Source: Selaginella moellendorffii
Lineage: Eukaryota > Streptophyta > Lycopodiopsida > Selaginellales > Selaginellaceae
Length of the DNA stretch: 64,000 bases
Direction of reading: 5' to 3'
Assembly (NCBI RefSeq): GCF_000143415.4
Contig: NW_003314273.1
Location: 41,848 to 105,847, forward strand
In this document: positions 10,386 through 22,700 of the stretch, piece by piece
How the letters are laid out: every line of letters starts with the position of its first letter
Numbering within the stretch: position 1 is the first letter of the stretch
Notes under the pieces: model-generated
Databases searched by the model: none
Seen by the model: the letters and a program-made list of their open reading frames with translations, nothing else
What the model was told of the DNA's origin: nothing
Program-made: the position numbers and the translations under genes

Positions 10386-12675
10386 ATGGGGTTGATCGGC
10401 ACCGTGCTGGGCCTTGTTGGATTCGCCTGGGGAATCGGCTTTGGCGTCGTCATTGGCTACTTCCTCTTCATCTATTTCACGCCTGTGGATGTCAAGGTAG
10501 GGATTCTCGCCATGAATGTAGCTAGATTATGAGGAATTTCTCATGTGCTGATCGCTTGCCTCGCAGGATCCTATAATCCGACCTTTGCAGGAGCTTGATA
10601 CCAAGTCGCTGCAGGAGCTATTGCCAGAGATTCCTCTCTGGGTTAAAAATCCAGACTATGATAGAGTGAGTGCCAATCTTTCTGTGATTCCTTTCTTCGA
10701 TGGACGATCATGGTCGCATTTTCTTTTGCCAGGTGGACTGGCTAAACAAATTCTTAGCGGATCTTTGGCCTTTCCTTGACAAGGTGTGATGCTTGAACAA
10801 TATGGCTAGATTTTATTATATCTTACTTTATGGTTGCATGACTTGCAAATGCAGGCTATTTGCAAGATCATTCGTGACACTGCCAAACCATACATTGATG
10901 AATACGGGGCGAAGTACAAGCTACAGTCGTGCGAATTCGAGGCCTTGACATTAGGCACGCTGCCACCGACGTTTGTAGGTAACGTTTTTCATTTTTCTTT
11001 TTCTTTTTCTTTTTTTTTTTTTTGTTTTTACGACTTCTTCTCTCAGGCATCAAAGTGTATGATACTCAAGAGAAGGAGATGATTATCGAGCCGTCTCTTA
11101 AATGGGCTGGAAATCCAAACATTCTCGTTGCTGTCAAGGCGTTTGGTCTCAGAGCGACTGTCCAGGCTAGTAGTTACAGCGCTTTTTTTTCTCTTCCAGC
11201 GTCTGAGCTTTTGCCCTTTCTTCAGGTTGTCGACTTGCAAGTGTTCGCCACCGCACGCGTTACGTTGAAGCCCCTTGTTGCTGCATTCCCATGCTTTTGC
11301 AAGATCATAGTCTCTCTAATGGACAAGGTTTACTTTTTTTTTTTCTCCTGTTTAAGTTCTTTTGACATAACATTCCTGCCAGCCTCATGTGGATTTTGGT
11401 TTGAAACTTCTCGGTGGCGACTTAATGGCAATTCCAGGGCTTTATGCGTTTGTCCAGGTTTTTTGGAATTCGAAAAAAAGTTTTACCTCTATACTCACAA
11501 AGCTGATTTCTCAGGACCTGATCAAGGATAAAGTCTCAGAAATGTACTTGTGGCCAAGAACACTGGAAATCAACGTCATAGACGATCCGAAGTAAGAATT
11601 TAATTCGGGGACATCATACATATACTTTATAATTACCTCTCAGAGCGGTAAAGAAACCTGTTGGAATGCTGGAAGTCAAGGTTGTCAAGGCGATGGGCCT
11701 CAAGAAGAAAGACCTCATGGGGAAGTCTGACCCATACGTGAGGCTGGTCCTCGGTGAAGGACCGTTTGCCAAGAAGAAAACGACCGTGAAAATGAACACT
11801 CTCAATCCAGAATGGAACGAAAACTTTCACATGCTTGTTCTGGATCCAGAATCTCAAGCTCTTGAGCTATTTGTTTACGACTGGGAAAAGGTACGTGGTT
11901 CTCCTACAAGCATTATAACGAACTTAAATGGGCTTGCAGATTGGATCCCATGACAAGATTGGTATGCAAGTTGTTCCATTGAAAGGCATCGTTCCTGGTG
12001 AAACAAAGACTTTGACATTAGACCTGGTTAAGAGTATGGATCCCAATGATCCAGCAAATCAGAAGCCTCGTGGTCAGCTTACAATTGAACTGACTTACAA
12101 AGCGTTCAAGGAGGATCAAGACATTCCAATCGAAGAAGAAGATGCTAATGCCGTCGAAAAAGCTCCCGAAGGTACTCCCGAAGGAGGTGGTCTGCTTGTT
12201 GTGACTCTCCATGGTGCCGAAGACTTGGAAGGCAAGCACCACACGAATCCTTATGTGAGGCTGACGTTTAGAGGCGAAACAAAGAAAACCAAGGTAAGTA
12301 GTGTCCGGTTGATTTGGTTTTTGTTCTTTCTCTGTTTTGTTCACGCGTGGTTTTTTTCAGGCTATAAAGAAGAACCGAGATCCCCGATGGGATCAAGAGT
12401 TCCAGTACCTTTTAGCGGAGCCACCAGTGGAGGACCGCTTGCGAGTGGAAGTCATAAGTAAAGCAATGGGAATTGGAGTCCACCTGCGTGTAAGTTTTTC
12501 TAGCCATGTACTTCCAGGAACAGCGTCTTAGTTACGGCAAATGCAGGAAAATCTGGGATACGCAGACATCAACCTTGCGGACGTGGTGAATAACAAGCGG
12601 ATCAACGAAACTTATCAGCTGATCGACTCCAAAAACGGCAAGATTCAAATCGAGATGGAGTGGAGAGCGAGCTGA
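10386..12675 (+). CDS. SYT: Plant synaptotagmin (SYT1/2/3 type), ER-plasma membrane tether
   Basis: Twelve exons: 10386-10496, 10567-10665, 10733-10783, 10855-10978, 11047-11165, 11226-11327, 11383-11457, 11515-11591, 11644-11890, 11940-12293, 12361-12489, 12547-12675; 538 residues, all phases consistent, close to the family length. N-terminal membrane anchor (residues 1-31), SMP lipid-transfer domain about 67-250 (LLPEIPLWVKNPDYDRV, LKWAGNPNILVAVKAFG), C2A from about 255 with acidic loops (GKSDPYVRL, YDWEK), C2B from about 430. The C2B loop reads GKHHTNPYV, lacking the Asp, as in plant C2B domains that bind lipid without calcium. Known role: endoplasmic reticulum-plasma membrane contact sites, stress tolerance and virus movement. 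The fifth intron (11166-11225) starts with GC instead of GT and is 60 bp with no in-frame stop. Confidence 0.93.
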
Positions 12676-13741
12676 GCCAACACAACGGGAGACTGTTCGT
12701 GGCAGCTTCTTCAGAGGAATCAAGTCATCCGGGGCGTGAGCGAGCGTAAAATGGAGAAACAATAAACAATCCACATAGGCTTCATAATCTCTGTACAGTT
12801 TGAGCACTTTTCTGAGCTGTTGTAACTAAGGTTTGATTGGAACTAGTAGTCCAATGTGATGTTAAGACTGGCCACATTATTTTCTATAAAGCTTCCCTAC
12901 TCTTTTCTGCCTTAAGAGTTCACGCAGTAGCAGCAGCAGCACACGATCCGTCAAACAAGTAGGCAGGATCATACTTCAAGCCCTTGTTCACCTTGACATC
13001 ACCCACACCATTGATAGCCTTGATCAGCTCAATGATCGTCGTCCGTCTTGGCTACTTTCACACCACCGCTAGCGCACACCTCGTGATCAAAGTCCTCTAC
13101 CCTCGTGTTGAAGCAAGATCGTTCGCATCTTCTAGACTTGTCTCCCCGGTCTTGCTCGCTCTCAAAGTTGCGTGACAGCAGCAAGTTTGTCATGCCCTCG
13201 TCATGGGCTTTCTCCTCTCCGGCACCGCTCCACTTGGCTATAGTTCCAAAACGTCTCCTCGCTCATGAGCTTGGGGACGTTGTCCTCAAAGTAGCGCCGG
13301 AAGTGAGGCTTGAGCTGGTGTGGGGCGTGGGCATGTGATCGGCTGACTGCCGGAACTGGACCCTCTGCCTCTTGAACAGCCGGACGGTGATGCCATCTTG
13401 TTCGCTCGTCTCGAGCATCAGGTTTTGGATTTGCCGTGGGTGGCAGCGGACACAAGACTTTTCTACTCCACGCACCATGTTCTTCGTAGTGGTAGTCGTC
13501 GTTCCCAGCATCACTCGTTCTTCTTCATCATCAAGGCTTGCAAGACAGAATGGAATCAAGTGCTAGACAAGATGGTAAACCTGTCTCATACAATTGCTAG
13601 AAGTCCCAATGCGTTTTAGCGGCATTGCCCAGCTTGAGAGGCCATCTGTTGAAAGGTTTGAAGACCACCACCTTTTATCACCAGTGTCTAAGAATTCTTG
13701 TTTTAAGAAAATTAAAAGAGTTTAAAGAAAAAAAATTTACA
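12676..13741 (-). pseudogene. 3' flank of SYT, then relic of an unidentified minus-strand gene
   Basis: 12676 to about 12880 is the SYT 3' untranslated region and flank. From about 13560 down to 12900 the minus strand holds broken coding fragments: about 13320-13240 reads FRRYFEDNVPKLMSEETFWNY, resembling the W-containing core of BSD domains, and about 13040-12920 reads ELIKAINGVGDVKVNKGLKY. The pieces lie in different frames with stops between and no convincing splice sites, so this is probably a dead gene. The BSD resemblance is weak. 13570-13741 shows nothing. Confidence 0.3.
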
Positions 13742-13814
13742 TGGAGATGGGAGGTATCGATCCTCCTACCTGTTATATGCGGAACAACTGCTCTACCATT
13801 TGAGCTACATCCCC
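13742..13814 (-). tRNA. tRNA-Ala(CGC)-like gene, with C at position 33
   Basis: 73 nt folding as a full cloverleaf on the minus strand: acceptor GGGGATG/CATCTCC, D stem GCTC/GAGC, anticodon stem GTTGT/ATAAC, T stem GGAGG/CCTCC, discriminator A. The acceptor stem has the G3:U70 wobble pair that defines alanine tRNAs, and the body closely follows plant tRNA-Ala(AGC). The anticodon loop is TCCGCAT, which places CGC at 34-36 but C instead of the near-universal U at 33. A run of eight T follows downstream on its strand (terminator), and an internal B box is present. It may be functional or recently dead; the anticodon stem is also weaker than usual. Confidence 0.8.
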
Positions 13815-14185
13815 TAATTGTTATAATGCACATATAAACTAAACTAAATCAAATGAAAATAGTTCGTTTATAATCAAGCTTATGTTTAATCTCTAGCCGC
13901 TCAACCAAGCATATGATCAATACACTCAAAAAAGAAAAATAAGAAAAGGAATTCATTTTTGTTTTCCTTTGCTAAGTTTCTGTCTCTGTGCTGGTTGCCA
14001 TGGACGAGCCAGAGGCTAGACTAACAGATGCCAAGATGGCTACTGAGTTACCACCCGGCTGACCAGTGGCTCTTTTTCAATAATTCGACATCTACACAAA
14101 GATGGTTTAGTTTGATGCATATATATTCTGATACAAATTTCAAGAAGTTCCGTTGTGGAAGAATAATCAAAACCATTGCTTTTGA
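13815..14185. other. Intergenic, no feature recognised
   Basis: AT-rich sequence between the tRNA-like gene and the 73-bp inverted repeat. No open frame with family character and no repeat match elsewhere in the window is seen. Confidence 0.5.
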
Positions 14186-15803
14186 AGCTCCGGGCTCCTC
14201 ATTGGTTTTACCCCTGCTGTAAATATTTGTTGAAGAAGGTATGTCACTTCCATTGCATGCCAGACATTTACTTATGTTGCTCATGGTTTGGATCCCTCTC
14301 TCCGGAGATCTAAGCCATTCTAGGTAATAAAACTCTAAATCTCTTTTGATGCTCTCACATTTTCTATTCTACTTTTTGCAGCGCAAACTTTTGAAAGTGG
14401 AGAGGACAAAAGTAAGCTGCACTTAAATGTATACTACCTACCAAGTTACAAATATAGATACTTGAAGCAGAGTTTTTACGTATTGCAAGTCTCTCATAGC
14501 ATCAGGGTCCAGGAATTCCACTTGATTGGCATGGATTTGAGCTTCAACTTCCTTGACGAGTTGGTTCACTTTTCTTTTAAAGTCGATGCAGAGGAGAATG
14601 TAGTCATGGTTCGCATCTACTACTGTGTTCATTAAACCATCTGCTAGCGAGAGAAAAGGTTCCAAAGCGTTACTGTGGAGAGATTAAAGCCTCGAGATGC
14701 AAGGATGTTGGAGGCGCTGGTGATACTCCCAAGCCAAGCATTGGCGCAGCCTTACTCTGAAACCAAGAAACACACTGACTTTCTCATATTTGCTTGCCGC
14801 CAAGTCGCCCTCGGCGCTAGAGCATCTCAATTGATCAAATATCTTGTATTTATATGAATCATTGGTAGTATTGTCTCAACAGGCTGGTGTTTTCCTTTGT
14901 GCACAGATAAAATTGCTGCACTAATTTGAATTTTATATAAGAAGTTAAAATACTTTTTAACCTCTTGGCTCAACATGTTTCTATAGCTCTCTATGATGCA
15001 AATTTAACAAGTCGGAGGAGACCGAAGAGGCAAGTGTTCCCCCTTTTCTTGCATTTGAGTGATGAAATTTTAGGCTGGCATAGATGATAGGTGATACTGA
15101 AGATCTCACCCACTATTGCTTCTGGTGATCAAAACTGGTCTGGAACTGGCAGGATGACAAGAGAGAGAGGCTGTGGAAGCTCTTGATCTACTATGTACAG
15201 AGAAGTTGGAGCCTCTTCTGAGATTAACACATTGAAAAGAGCTATGGTTGCTTTTAACAAGTACAAGATCATGAAGAGGAAGTTGAGGCGATTTCTCAGC
15301 GAGATGCTAAGGAACAATGACACTGAGTGGCTATGCTGAAGGTTTTCCCCTCAACTCCTTAACCTCGTATGATCTCAACAGAACCTTGAACGTGGAACAA
15401 TTAGTCTAGAAAGCGTAGAACTTTTAAAAGTGTAATTGACCATTGTTGAACATTCAGCTGACTCAAGCTTGACTCCTCCGTCACAACCATGGTTGACTGT
15501 TATATCAGTGGCTCAAATTTGACAAGCACTAGTCAACCTTAGTTGACTATCTTCAGAAGACCCCCTGTGGATAAAAACAGTGTAGAAAGTTCTTTCTTTT
15601 ACCTTTGTGTACGAGAGTTGTGTCACTCCACCGATTGGGGTGCCGCAAAATCAAAATGAGGATCGTATGGTTCATGCCAAGACATTGATCCTTGTTTTAA
15701 CATTTGCAAGATTTTAATCGATGCAATGCAATGCAATGGAAGTGACATACCTTCTTCAACAAATATTTACAGCAGTGGTAAAACCAATGAGGAGCCCGGA
15801 GCT
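14186..15803. repeat. 1.6 kb segment bounded by 73-bp inverted repeats
   Basis: The 73 bp at 14186-14258 recur in reverse complement at 15731-15803 with one mismatch (C/A). They enclose 1472 bp of low-coding sequence. Inside, the minus strand is open from 14665 to 14438 (contains KRKVNQLVKEVEAQIHANQ), of unknown type. The arrangement suggests a foldback or terminal-inverted-repeat transposon relic. However, no target-site duplication is seen at the outer ends and no transposase is recognised, so it could also be a local inverted duplication. A short ATGCA repeat abuts the right arm on its inner side (15719-15735). Confidence 0.6.
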
Positions 15804-16550
15804 CGTGAGCTAAACAAGTCAATGAAAGTCAATAAAAAGTCGCCAATAAAGTCAAATAAAGTCAACATAAATCTCCAAAGACTGTCCATTCATCGCATCG
15901 AGCCGAACACCGTGATTGTATGACGTATCTGTGACCTCTTTCTCCGCGGTCCTACCGTATACACATATTTATAGTAACCCTAATTGACGAATATTCACTT
16001 GTCCGCCCTGAAAAGATCCAAATATGCATCTCCGCATTTGCTGCTTCTGGTTCTTGGTCTTGATGATCACGTAGGAAGCAGGATCAGCATCATGATCATC
16101 GGCAGCAAAGTAGACGGTCTTGACAATCCACTTCATGAAAACATTAGGGCTGTTGTCACTGTCCAGGGAAATAATCGTTGGGAGCGTTCTGGTTCGGCTG
16201 AAAGTTTCTGTATATGTCGCCTACTTCCAAAATAACAACAAAGAAAACGCTAACGATTGTCCGTATGTACAGAAATACATTGTTGAAAAATATTGACGAA
16301 TAAAACAAAAGAAAGCCAAGTGAACATCATCAATTAGTCAATCAAACAAACCAAATAAGTAAACACACCTGGGATCGTGAACAAAACCAGCCAAGCTGAA
16401 TATTCTACGTCGTAAAGCGTGATAATATTCCGTCAAGTGACCGTGGAGCGTGAGAAATCGCGGTCGTACGGACATTCGCGAGCGAGGGAAAGAGAGGAAG
16501 AGCTAGACGAAAGAGAGGGAGAGACAGAGGAAAGAAGGAGCGAGCCGGCA
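15804..16550. promoter_or_regulatory. Upstream region of the TEL gene with AGTCAA repeats; minor coding relic
   Basis: 15817-15865 carries five closely spaced AGTCAA/AGTCGC words at about 10-14 bp intervals; AGTCAA contains the GTCAA core of W-box type WRKY sites. About 16150-15985 on the minus strand an open stretch reads MKWIVKTVYFAADDHD and ASYVIIKTKNQKQQM, probably a fragment of an unidentified gene. 16430-16550 is the purine-rich 5' leader of the TEL gene. Functional promoter use is inferred only. Confidence 0.4.
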
Positions 16551-19500
16551 ATGGCGAGGAGGAAGAATCGGAGGTGTTCGCCGTCAGCCGATGATCGCGA
16601 TGCTGCTCCCGCCGCCGCCGCTCCTCCTCCTTCTCCTCCTACTCCACCTCCGCCTGGAAATTCCTCTCCTCTGGTGTCGCTCGAGATGGAATCCAGCACA
16701 ATGCAGGAGATCACGCGCGTCGTGGGGAGGATCGTCGTCGACAAGCCAGCTATCCAAGAAGCGGAGGCGCCGCAGCCGAAGAAAGATCCACCCGGCGAGC
16801 CGCAGAAGCAGCAAAATGCACAGATTTCGCAGCCGATCCATCGATCTTCGCAGCCGGCGGATGGATCCGGCGGGACGAATCTTGCCGCGGCTATGCATGG
16901 CGCTCCATCGCGAGCATTGCTCGTCTCTGGGATCCCGCAGCACATCGTCGACCCTCTGGTGATGCAAGATCTGGAATCTTGGGGTCCCATTCGATCTTTC
17001 TTCCTCGGCGCTCGAGCGCAAGGCTGTATTACGGTCTACTACTACGATCTTCGCCACGCGCAGGACGCGCTTCTCTCCATCCGGTCGCAGTACTTCTTCC
17101 AGCAGTGTAATCCGGCTCGTTTCGCGCAGCATTCCTACCAGAATCCCCAGAATCACCAGGCTTTGGCTGGCCCCTCGCAGCCGCCACAGCAATCTTGCGG
17201 CCCAAAGCCATACGAGCCGGTGAAACACGAGCTGGCCAACATCGGATTTGTCACGGAGGATCATCTCCATCGCCAGCAGCAGCAGCAGCCCGAGACGATC
17301 CCTCCTTCTGCTTCCAAGTTTTCTCCCTTTGCGATTCCCTTCGTCAGCGATCTCAGCTACAGCGAGGGCCGCGGATTGATCGGCGGATGCCCAGCATGGG
17401 CGGAGTTCGTCACTATCTCTCCCTCGTATCCCTTGATCGATTCGCCCAACCAGGGGACCTTGGTCGTGTTCTATCTCCGGATGAACATTACTCACGCCGA
17501 ACTCGCAAGTATCTTCAAGCAATACGGTAAGCCCATGCATTTTCAAGAATTTGAGCATATCTATAGAACTAGACCATCCCATTGAATTGCTTCCAAGACT
17601 GTAGCTTCATGTTAGTTCAGTTTTGATTTGCGTGATCAGTTTATGCATGAATTCTTTGTGGCTTGAGTGATTGTTTTTGTGTGTGTCTAGTTTGGTATTA
17701 GTCAAGGTTTGCTCGCGGATTTGCTTGATATCATAGTGGATTCTTGGATATGTATGAATTCTCTTGTAGTTTCTTCGCCAACTAGAGTTCTAATCTAGCG
17801 AAAGCCTCTATTCTAAAGTTTTCAATCTTCTTTTAACGCAGGTGACGTGAGAGAAATCCGCGAAGCCCCCAGCAGGAGGAGCAGATTCGTGGAGTTTTAC
17901 GACATACGGGACGCTGCCCGGGCCAAGGAAGCTCTGGACGGGCTCGAGGTATTGGGACGGCGGATTAAGATCGAATTTAGCAGGCCGTGTCAACCAAGGA
18001 ACGCCTACAACACCACCCCGGCCTTATATCCTTCCTTCGTCCCGTACTACCCGTACTACTACAACGCAAGCTCCGCCACGCCACCGTACCACCAGCACGA
18101 TCAAACTACTGAAACGGCATACTACACGTACGGCCCCTCCCCGCAATACGATCACGCCGCCAACACCAGCACTGCAGACACCGCCTACAATTTTGGAAGA
18201 GCCGCCGCATTCCACTATTATGTTCCAGGGGCATACAACCTTAGTTACGCTCTCGGTACCGGGTACTATGGCTATCCAAACTACAGCCACCACCACTACC
18301 AGCAGCAACAGCTTTACGGATATTACAACCAGCAGCAGCAGCCGCAACAGCAGCAGTACTCCCGGACGTACGCTAGCGCTCCCCCACTGTTGCCGTCACC
18401 ACGGTTTAATGCGAGCGTACCTCGTGGATATGGTCGGGCTGGACCAGCGGCGGCCTCAGTCACCACCAGGCGGCGCTTTGAGATCAGCGCTTACAATCAG
18501 CAGCAGCCAGCGTCGCTCAGAACCCGGGACGAGAGCGCTGCCAGTGCCAGTGGCAACCTTGGCGATGGCAGAGGCTGCATTGTCAGCTTTTCTTCGGAGC
18601 GTATCTACGAAGAATCCAAGTGGACTGGTAGGAAGCACAGGGTGGTGAGAAGGATCGCAAGGGACGAGTCTCAGTACGTTTTCAACACGGGGGAGGAAGA
18701 GGAAAGCGGACGTACCACGCTGATGATCAGGAACATTCCCAATAAATACAGGTAGACTTGGTCGAATATATGCTTTCTGATCGTTAGCTTTTTTCACCTC
18801 TTTTCTTTTGTTGTAGCCTTCGCATAGTGATTCGGGTGCTGGACCAGCACTGTATCACCTACAACAATGGCCTGGGAGAGGACGAAAAGGTTTCTGCTTA
18901 CGACTTTGTTTATCTCCCAGTGGATTTCATGTAAGCCACGAAACCTTTACGCTTGCTTTCTTTTCCTTCATATTGATTACTGTCGTCAGCTATGATCAAT
19001 TAATACTGGAGCTATGCGCACGCAGGAACAGATCCAACCTTGGATACGCCTTCGTTAATTTCACCACGGTGGTGGCAACCAAAAGGCTGCACAACGACTT
19101 CCACGGCCGACGCTGGGAGGAATTCAAGTCCCGGAAAGTCTGTCAGGTTGCTTATGCCCGGCTCCAGGCGAGTAAAACTCTAGAACCAAACGATCTCGGA
19201 TAGCTGACTTGTCAACATTGTTTTGCTACAGGGCCGAGAACAACTAGAGGAGCACTTCAAGAACTCCCGATTTGCCTGTGACACCGACGAGTACTTGCCG
19301 CTGGTGTTTAGTCCTCCAAGGACGGGCTTGCAGTGTTCTTCGCCAACGGTGGTGTCCTCCTTGGCCGCGAGAAAGGCCGGGGGCAAGCGTCTGGAGATTA
19401 AGTCACTCGAGAATTTGCCGACACCAGATCCATCGCAGGAGGCGACCGAAGCGCCACAGACAAGCATTGATCTCGAGTCGGGATCCGAGCAGCCGTGGGA

Positions 19501-19630
19501 GGGCGATCAGATTGACGACGACGACGACGAGAACTTTGAGTCTGAGGATCTGGAAGAAGAGCTGGACGAAGACGATGACGATGGTGGATCCTCGCAGGAT
19601 AATGACGAAGATGGAGAAGGCAACCAGTGA
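16551..19630 (+). CDS. TEL: TERMINAL EAR1-like Mei2-type RNA-binding protein
   Basis: Five exons: 16551-17526, 17842-18751, 18817-18930, 19026-19167, 19232-19630; 846 residues. Three RRMs are visible: RRM1 about 120-190 (SRALLVSGIP), RRM2 about 295-370 (QGTLVVFYLRMNITHAELAS, RFVEFYDIRDAARAKEAL), and the Mei2-type C-terminal RRM about 617-730 (LMIRNIPNKYS, SNLGYAFVNFTT, SRKVCQVAYARLQG), ending in DEYLPLVFSPPR, the TE1/TEL signature. Tyr/Gln-rich linkers lie between RRM2 and RRM3, and the tail is strongly acidic. In seed plants and mosses TEL proteins act in shoot apices on leaf initiation and stem-cell identity by binding RNA. The fourth intron (19168-19231) starts with GC; using the nearby GT would create a stop. 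It is longer than flowering-plant homologues because of low-complexity linkers. The next gene begins 80 bp downstream. Confidence 0.93.
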
Positions 19631-19710
19631 GAGTGGTGAGCGCTCTCTGGAAGAAGTTAACGCCAATGAAATAAACATCCTTCATTCCAGATTTTAGGGT
19701 TCTTGGCAGG

Positions 19711-22700
19711 ATGAACGGGAGAACGCGCGGGAGCTCTCGGCCGGGATCAGCAGCGGCCGCGGTGCGCGCCTCCCACACGCCGATCAAGCCGCCGGCGGTG
19801 ACGTGCCGGGAGCGCGTCCAGGTTGTGGTGCGATGCCGTCCAATGTCGCATCAGGAGGCCATGGATGGGCGCCAATGCTGCATTGTCGTTGATCAGCAGG
19901 AGAAAACCATAGAGGTGAGTGCTTGGATTGTCAGATTCCATCGAAATATTTTGGGAATTTGGAGTCTCTGCTTCTCCATTGACACGGTTTCTTGTGTTTA
20001 GGTGTCTGGCGATGGGAGGAGAGGCAGCAGCAACGATTCCAACATCAAAGTCTTTACATTCGATCGTGTGTATGATTCCAAGTGCACACAAAACCAGCTC
20101 TACCAGGAAGTGGCTCATCCGATCGTCCAGAGCGTCATGCACGGCTACAATGGAACCGTGTTGGCTTATGGCCAGACGGCCTCCGGAAAAACATACACTA
20201 TGGAAGGATTTGATGACTCTCCAGGTAACAAACTTTCACTAGCTCCAGAGGTTGGGGATAGATCATAGCTTAGAAAAAAATCTGTTAGCTTTTCTATAGC
20301 ATATAGCAGTTCTAACTACGAATTTTCCTTGTGTTACAGAGTTACGTGGTATAATTCCTCACGCGTTTGAGGAAATTTTTTCTCACATATCTCAAAGCCA
20401 GAGTTCCGATCGTTTTCTCGTGAGAGCCTCCTACCTGGAGATTTACAACGAAGAGATCCGGGATCTCTTGGCACCAAGTACTTCGCCAGGGGCGAGACTG
20501 GAGCTAAAAGAGAGCCCGGACGCGGGTGTTTACGTGAGGAATCTCACTTGCCTGACCGTGCATAGCCTCTCGGACATCATTCGACTACTGATGGTGGCTA
20601 TTTCATCTTTAATCCATTCTTTCTAAGTCACAGTAAGAACGGCAAGCTTGGTAAGATGGTTTTTGTTATTCTGGCTCTTGCTCAATGTTGGTTAGTAGCT
20701 TACAGGTTGGGAAAAAGAACCGATCTGTCGGAGCAACTCTTATGAACCAAGACTCGTCGCGTTCGCATTCCATATTCACCATAACTGTGGAGACTAGTGT
20801 GGAGGATCCAGAAACTGGCTTGCACATACGAGTTGGGAAACTAAACCTGGTATGCACGTTGAAGATTTCGTTTTCTCATCTTTAGGATTAACAACGCTCA
20901 TTCAGGTCGATCTTGCTGGTAGTGAAAGAATGAGCAAAACTGGAGCTACTGGGGATAGATTGAAAGAGCTCACCAACATAAATTGGTCTCTTACAGCTCT
21001 TGGAAATGTCATCTCGGCCCTGGTTGATGGAAGGAGTACGCACATTCCCTACCGTGATTCGAAGCTGACCAGGCTCTTGCAAGACTCACTCGGTGGGAAT
21101 ACAAGGACTGTCATGGTGGCAAACATTGGACCTGCTGATTATAACTATGAAGAGTCCGTCAGCACACTACGGTATGCCAATCGTGCAAAGAGCATTAAGA
21201 ACAAACCGCGTATCAACGAGGATCCAAAGGACGCGTTGCTGCGGGAGTTCCAGGCTGAAATTATCAGGTTCATTGGCTTGATATGTGTTCTCAAGCTTAT
21301 GAACTCTGAAAATTGTGTTAACAGGTTAAAAGCGCAGCTTAGTGGCGATGCTGTTAACGATTTGACCAAGGAAATCTGTACGCTAAAGAACGAGAAAGAA
21401 ATGGTGGAAAAGAACTTGAGAAACTTGAGGCAGCAAGCTGGAGTTGATCCTTACCTGTGCCAGTCATTCAGTGAACAAGCCATTTCATACATTAAAGCGG
21501 ATTTAGAGAAAAAGGTAAGCCTCGTCAAAAAACACGCCATGTTGGTATGAAAGGGTCCGTGTTTTGCAGGCGCATTTCGACATTGAGTGCTTGCGAGCAG
21601 AAAAGGAGCGTTCAGACGAAGAGAAGCAGAAACTGACGGAGCAGCTGCTCAAGCAGTTGAAGGACATGCAAACCCATTATGAGGTATGCGGAATGAAACA
21701 TGGTTGCTTTTATTAGGCTATTTTTTCTCTTGTGCAGTCGTTTGCCAAGGAAAAAGAAGACCGTGATTTCCTAACTAATAAGCTGAGAGCTTTGGAGGAC
21801 AAAGTTTTGCATGGTTCCAACAACGATAACGAGAAGCTGGTGGAGAAAGCAAAGCAGCAGGAGGAAGAGCTTGCTCTTTACCAGCATCATATCCAAGAAC
21901 GGCAGCAACTGGATGAAGAGCGCCAGCGGAAGATAGCAGAGCTTGAGGTAAAAAAGGAAACACGCTTTTGCATTTTCCACTCACTTGGGACGTCGCGTGT
22001 GACAGGACGCACAACTGATGGCCGAGGTGAAGTGCAGCACAATGGAGGAAGAGTTGGAAATGAAAACGACCAAATTTCGAAAGCTGATGGCGTGTTACCA
22101 GCAGAGCAAAGCCGACTTAGCCTCGTTGCGGACGGAGCTGCAGGACACAATCCACGAGTTTCATCGGGAGCGCACCGATTTGCTTCTCAGTTTGCGCTCG
22201 CTGGAGCAGCAACATCAGCTCAAGTCTTTAGTGATCGAGGTAAAAAGACAATGAGCTCAAACGATTCTGATTCTTGTTTCTCTTTTTCTTTATACAGAAA
22301 TTTATTCCGTCCGAGGAGCTGGCTAAGATCATGAAGAGAGTGGAGTGGGACGACGAGACGGAAAGATGGGTGTTCCAGAGCATGGTGGCTAATTTCCAGT
22401 CGGGTATGAGTCCGTTCATCGTGGATCCAGCTAACAAGCAGCCACTTCAAAGGCCGGCATCAGCCGTGGGAAGGAGTAGACCGCCAGGATCCAGATACCA
22501 GTAAGCTTCTAAGCAACTTTGTTCTTGCAAAGTTCTTACATGCTCGCTCTTCCCAGGATGGACAACGTGCTCAAGATTGGCTTGGACATTCCAAAGCACA
22601 CTCTCTACGATTACGAGAATCACCTCGACCGCGCACAGGCTCAAGCTCACATCATGCAGGCTTTCTCCCCGAACTTTGGCGAAGACGACGGCCCATACCT

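Noticed and set aside
12900-13560. Intact BSD-domain gene
   Set aside because: Only short similarity, frames broken, and no consistent splice sites; listed as a weak relic instead.
14438-14665. Minus-strand open frame as a transposase of the inverted-repeat segment
   Set aside because: Charged helical sequence without a DDE or zinc-finger motif; too short to support a call.
16584-17582. 332-residue minus-strand open frame
   Set aside because: Antisense to TEL exon 1, which encodes recognisable RRMs on the plus strand.
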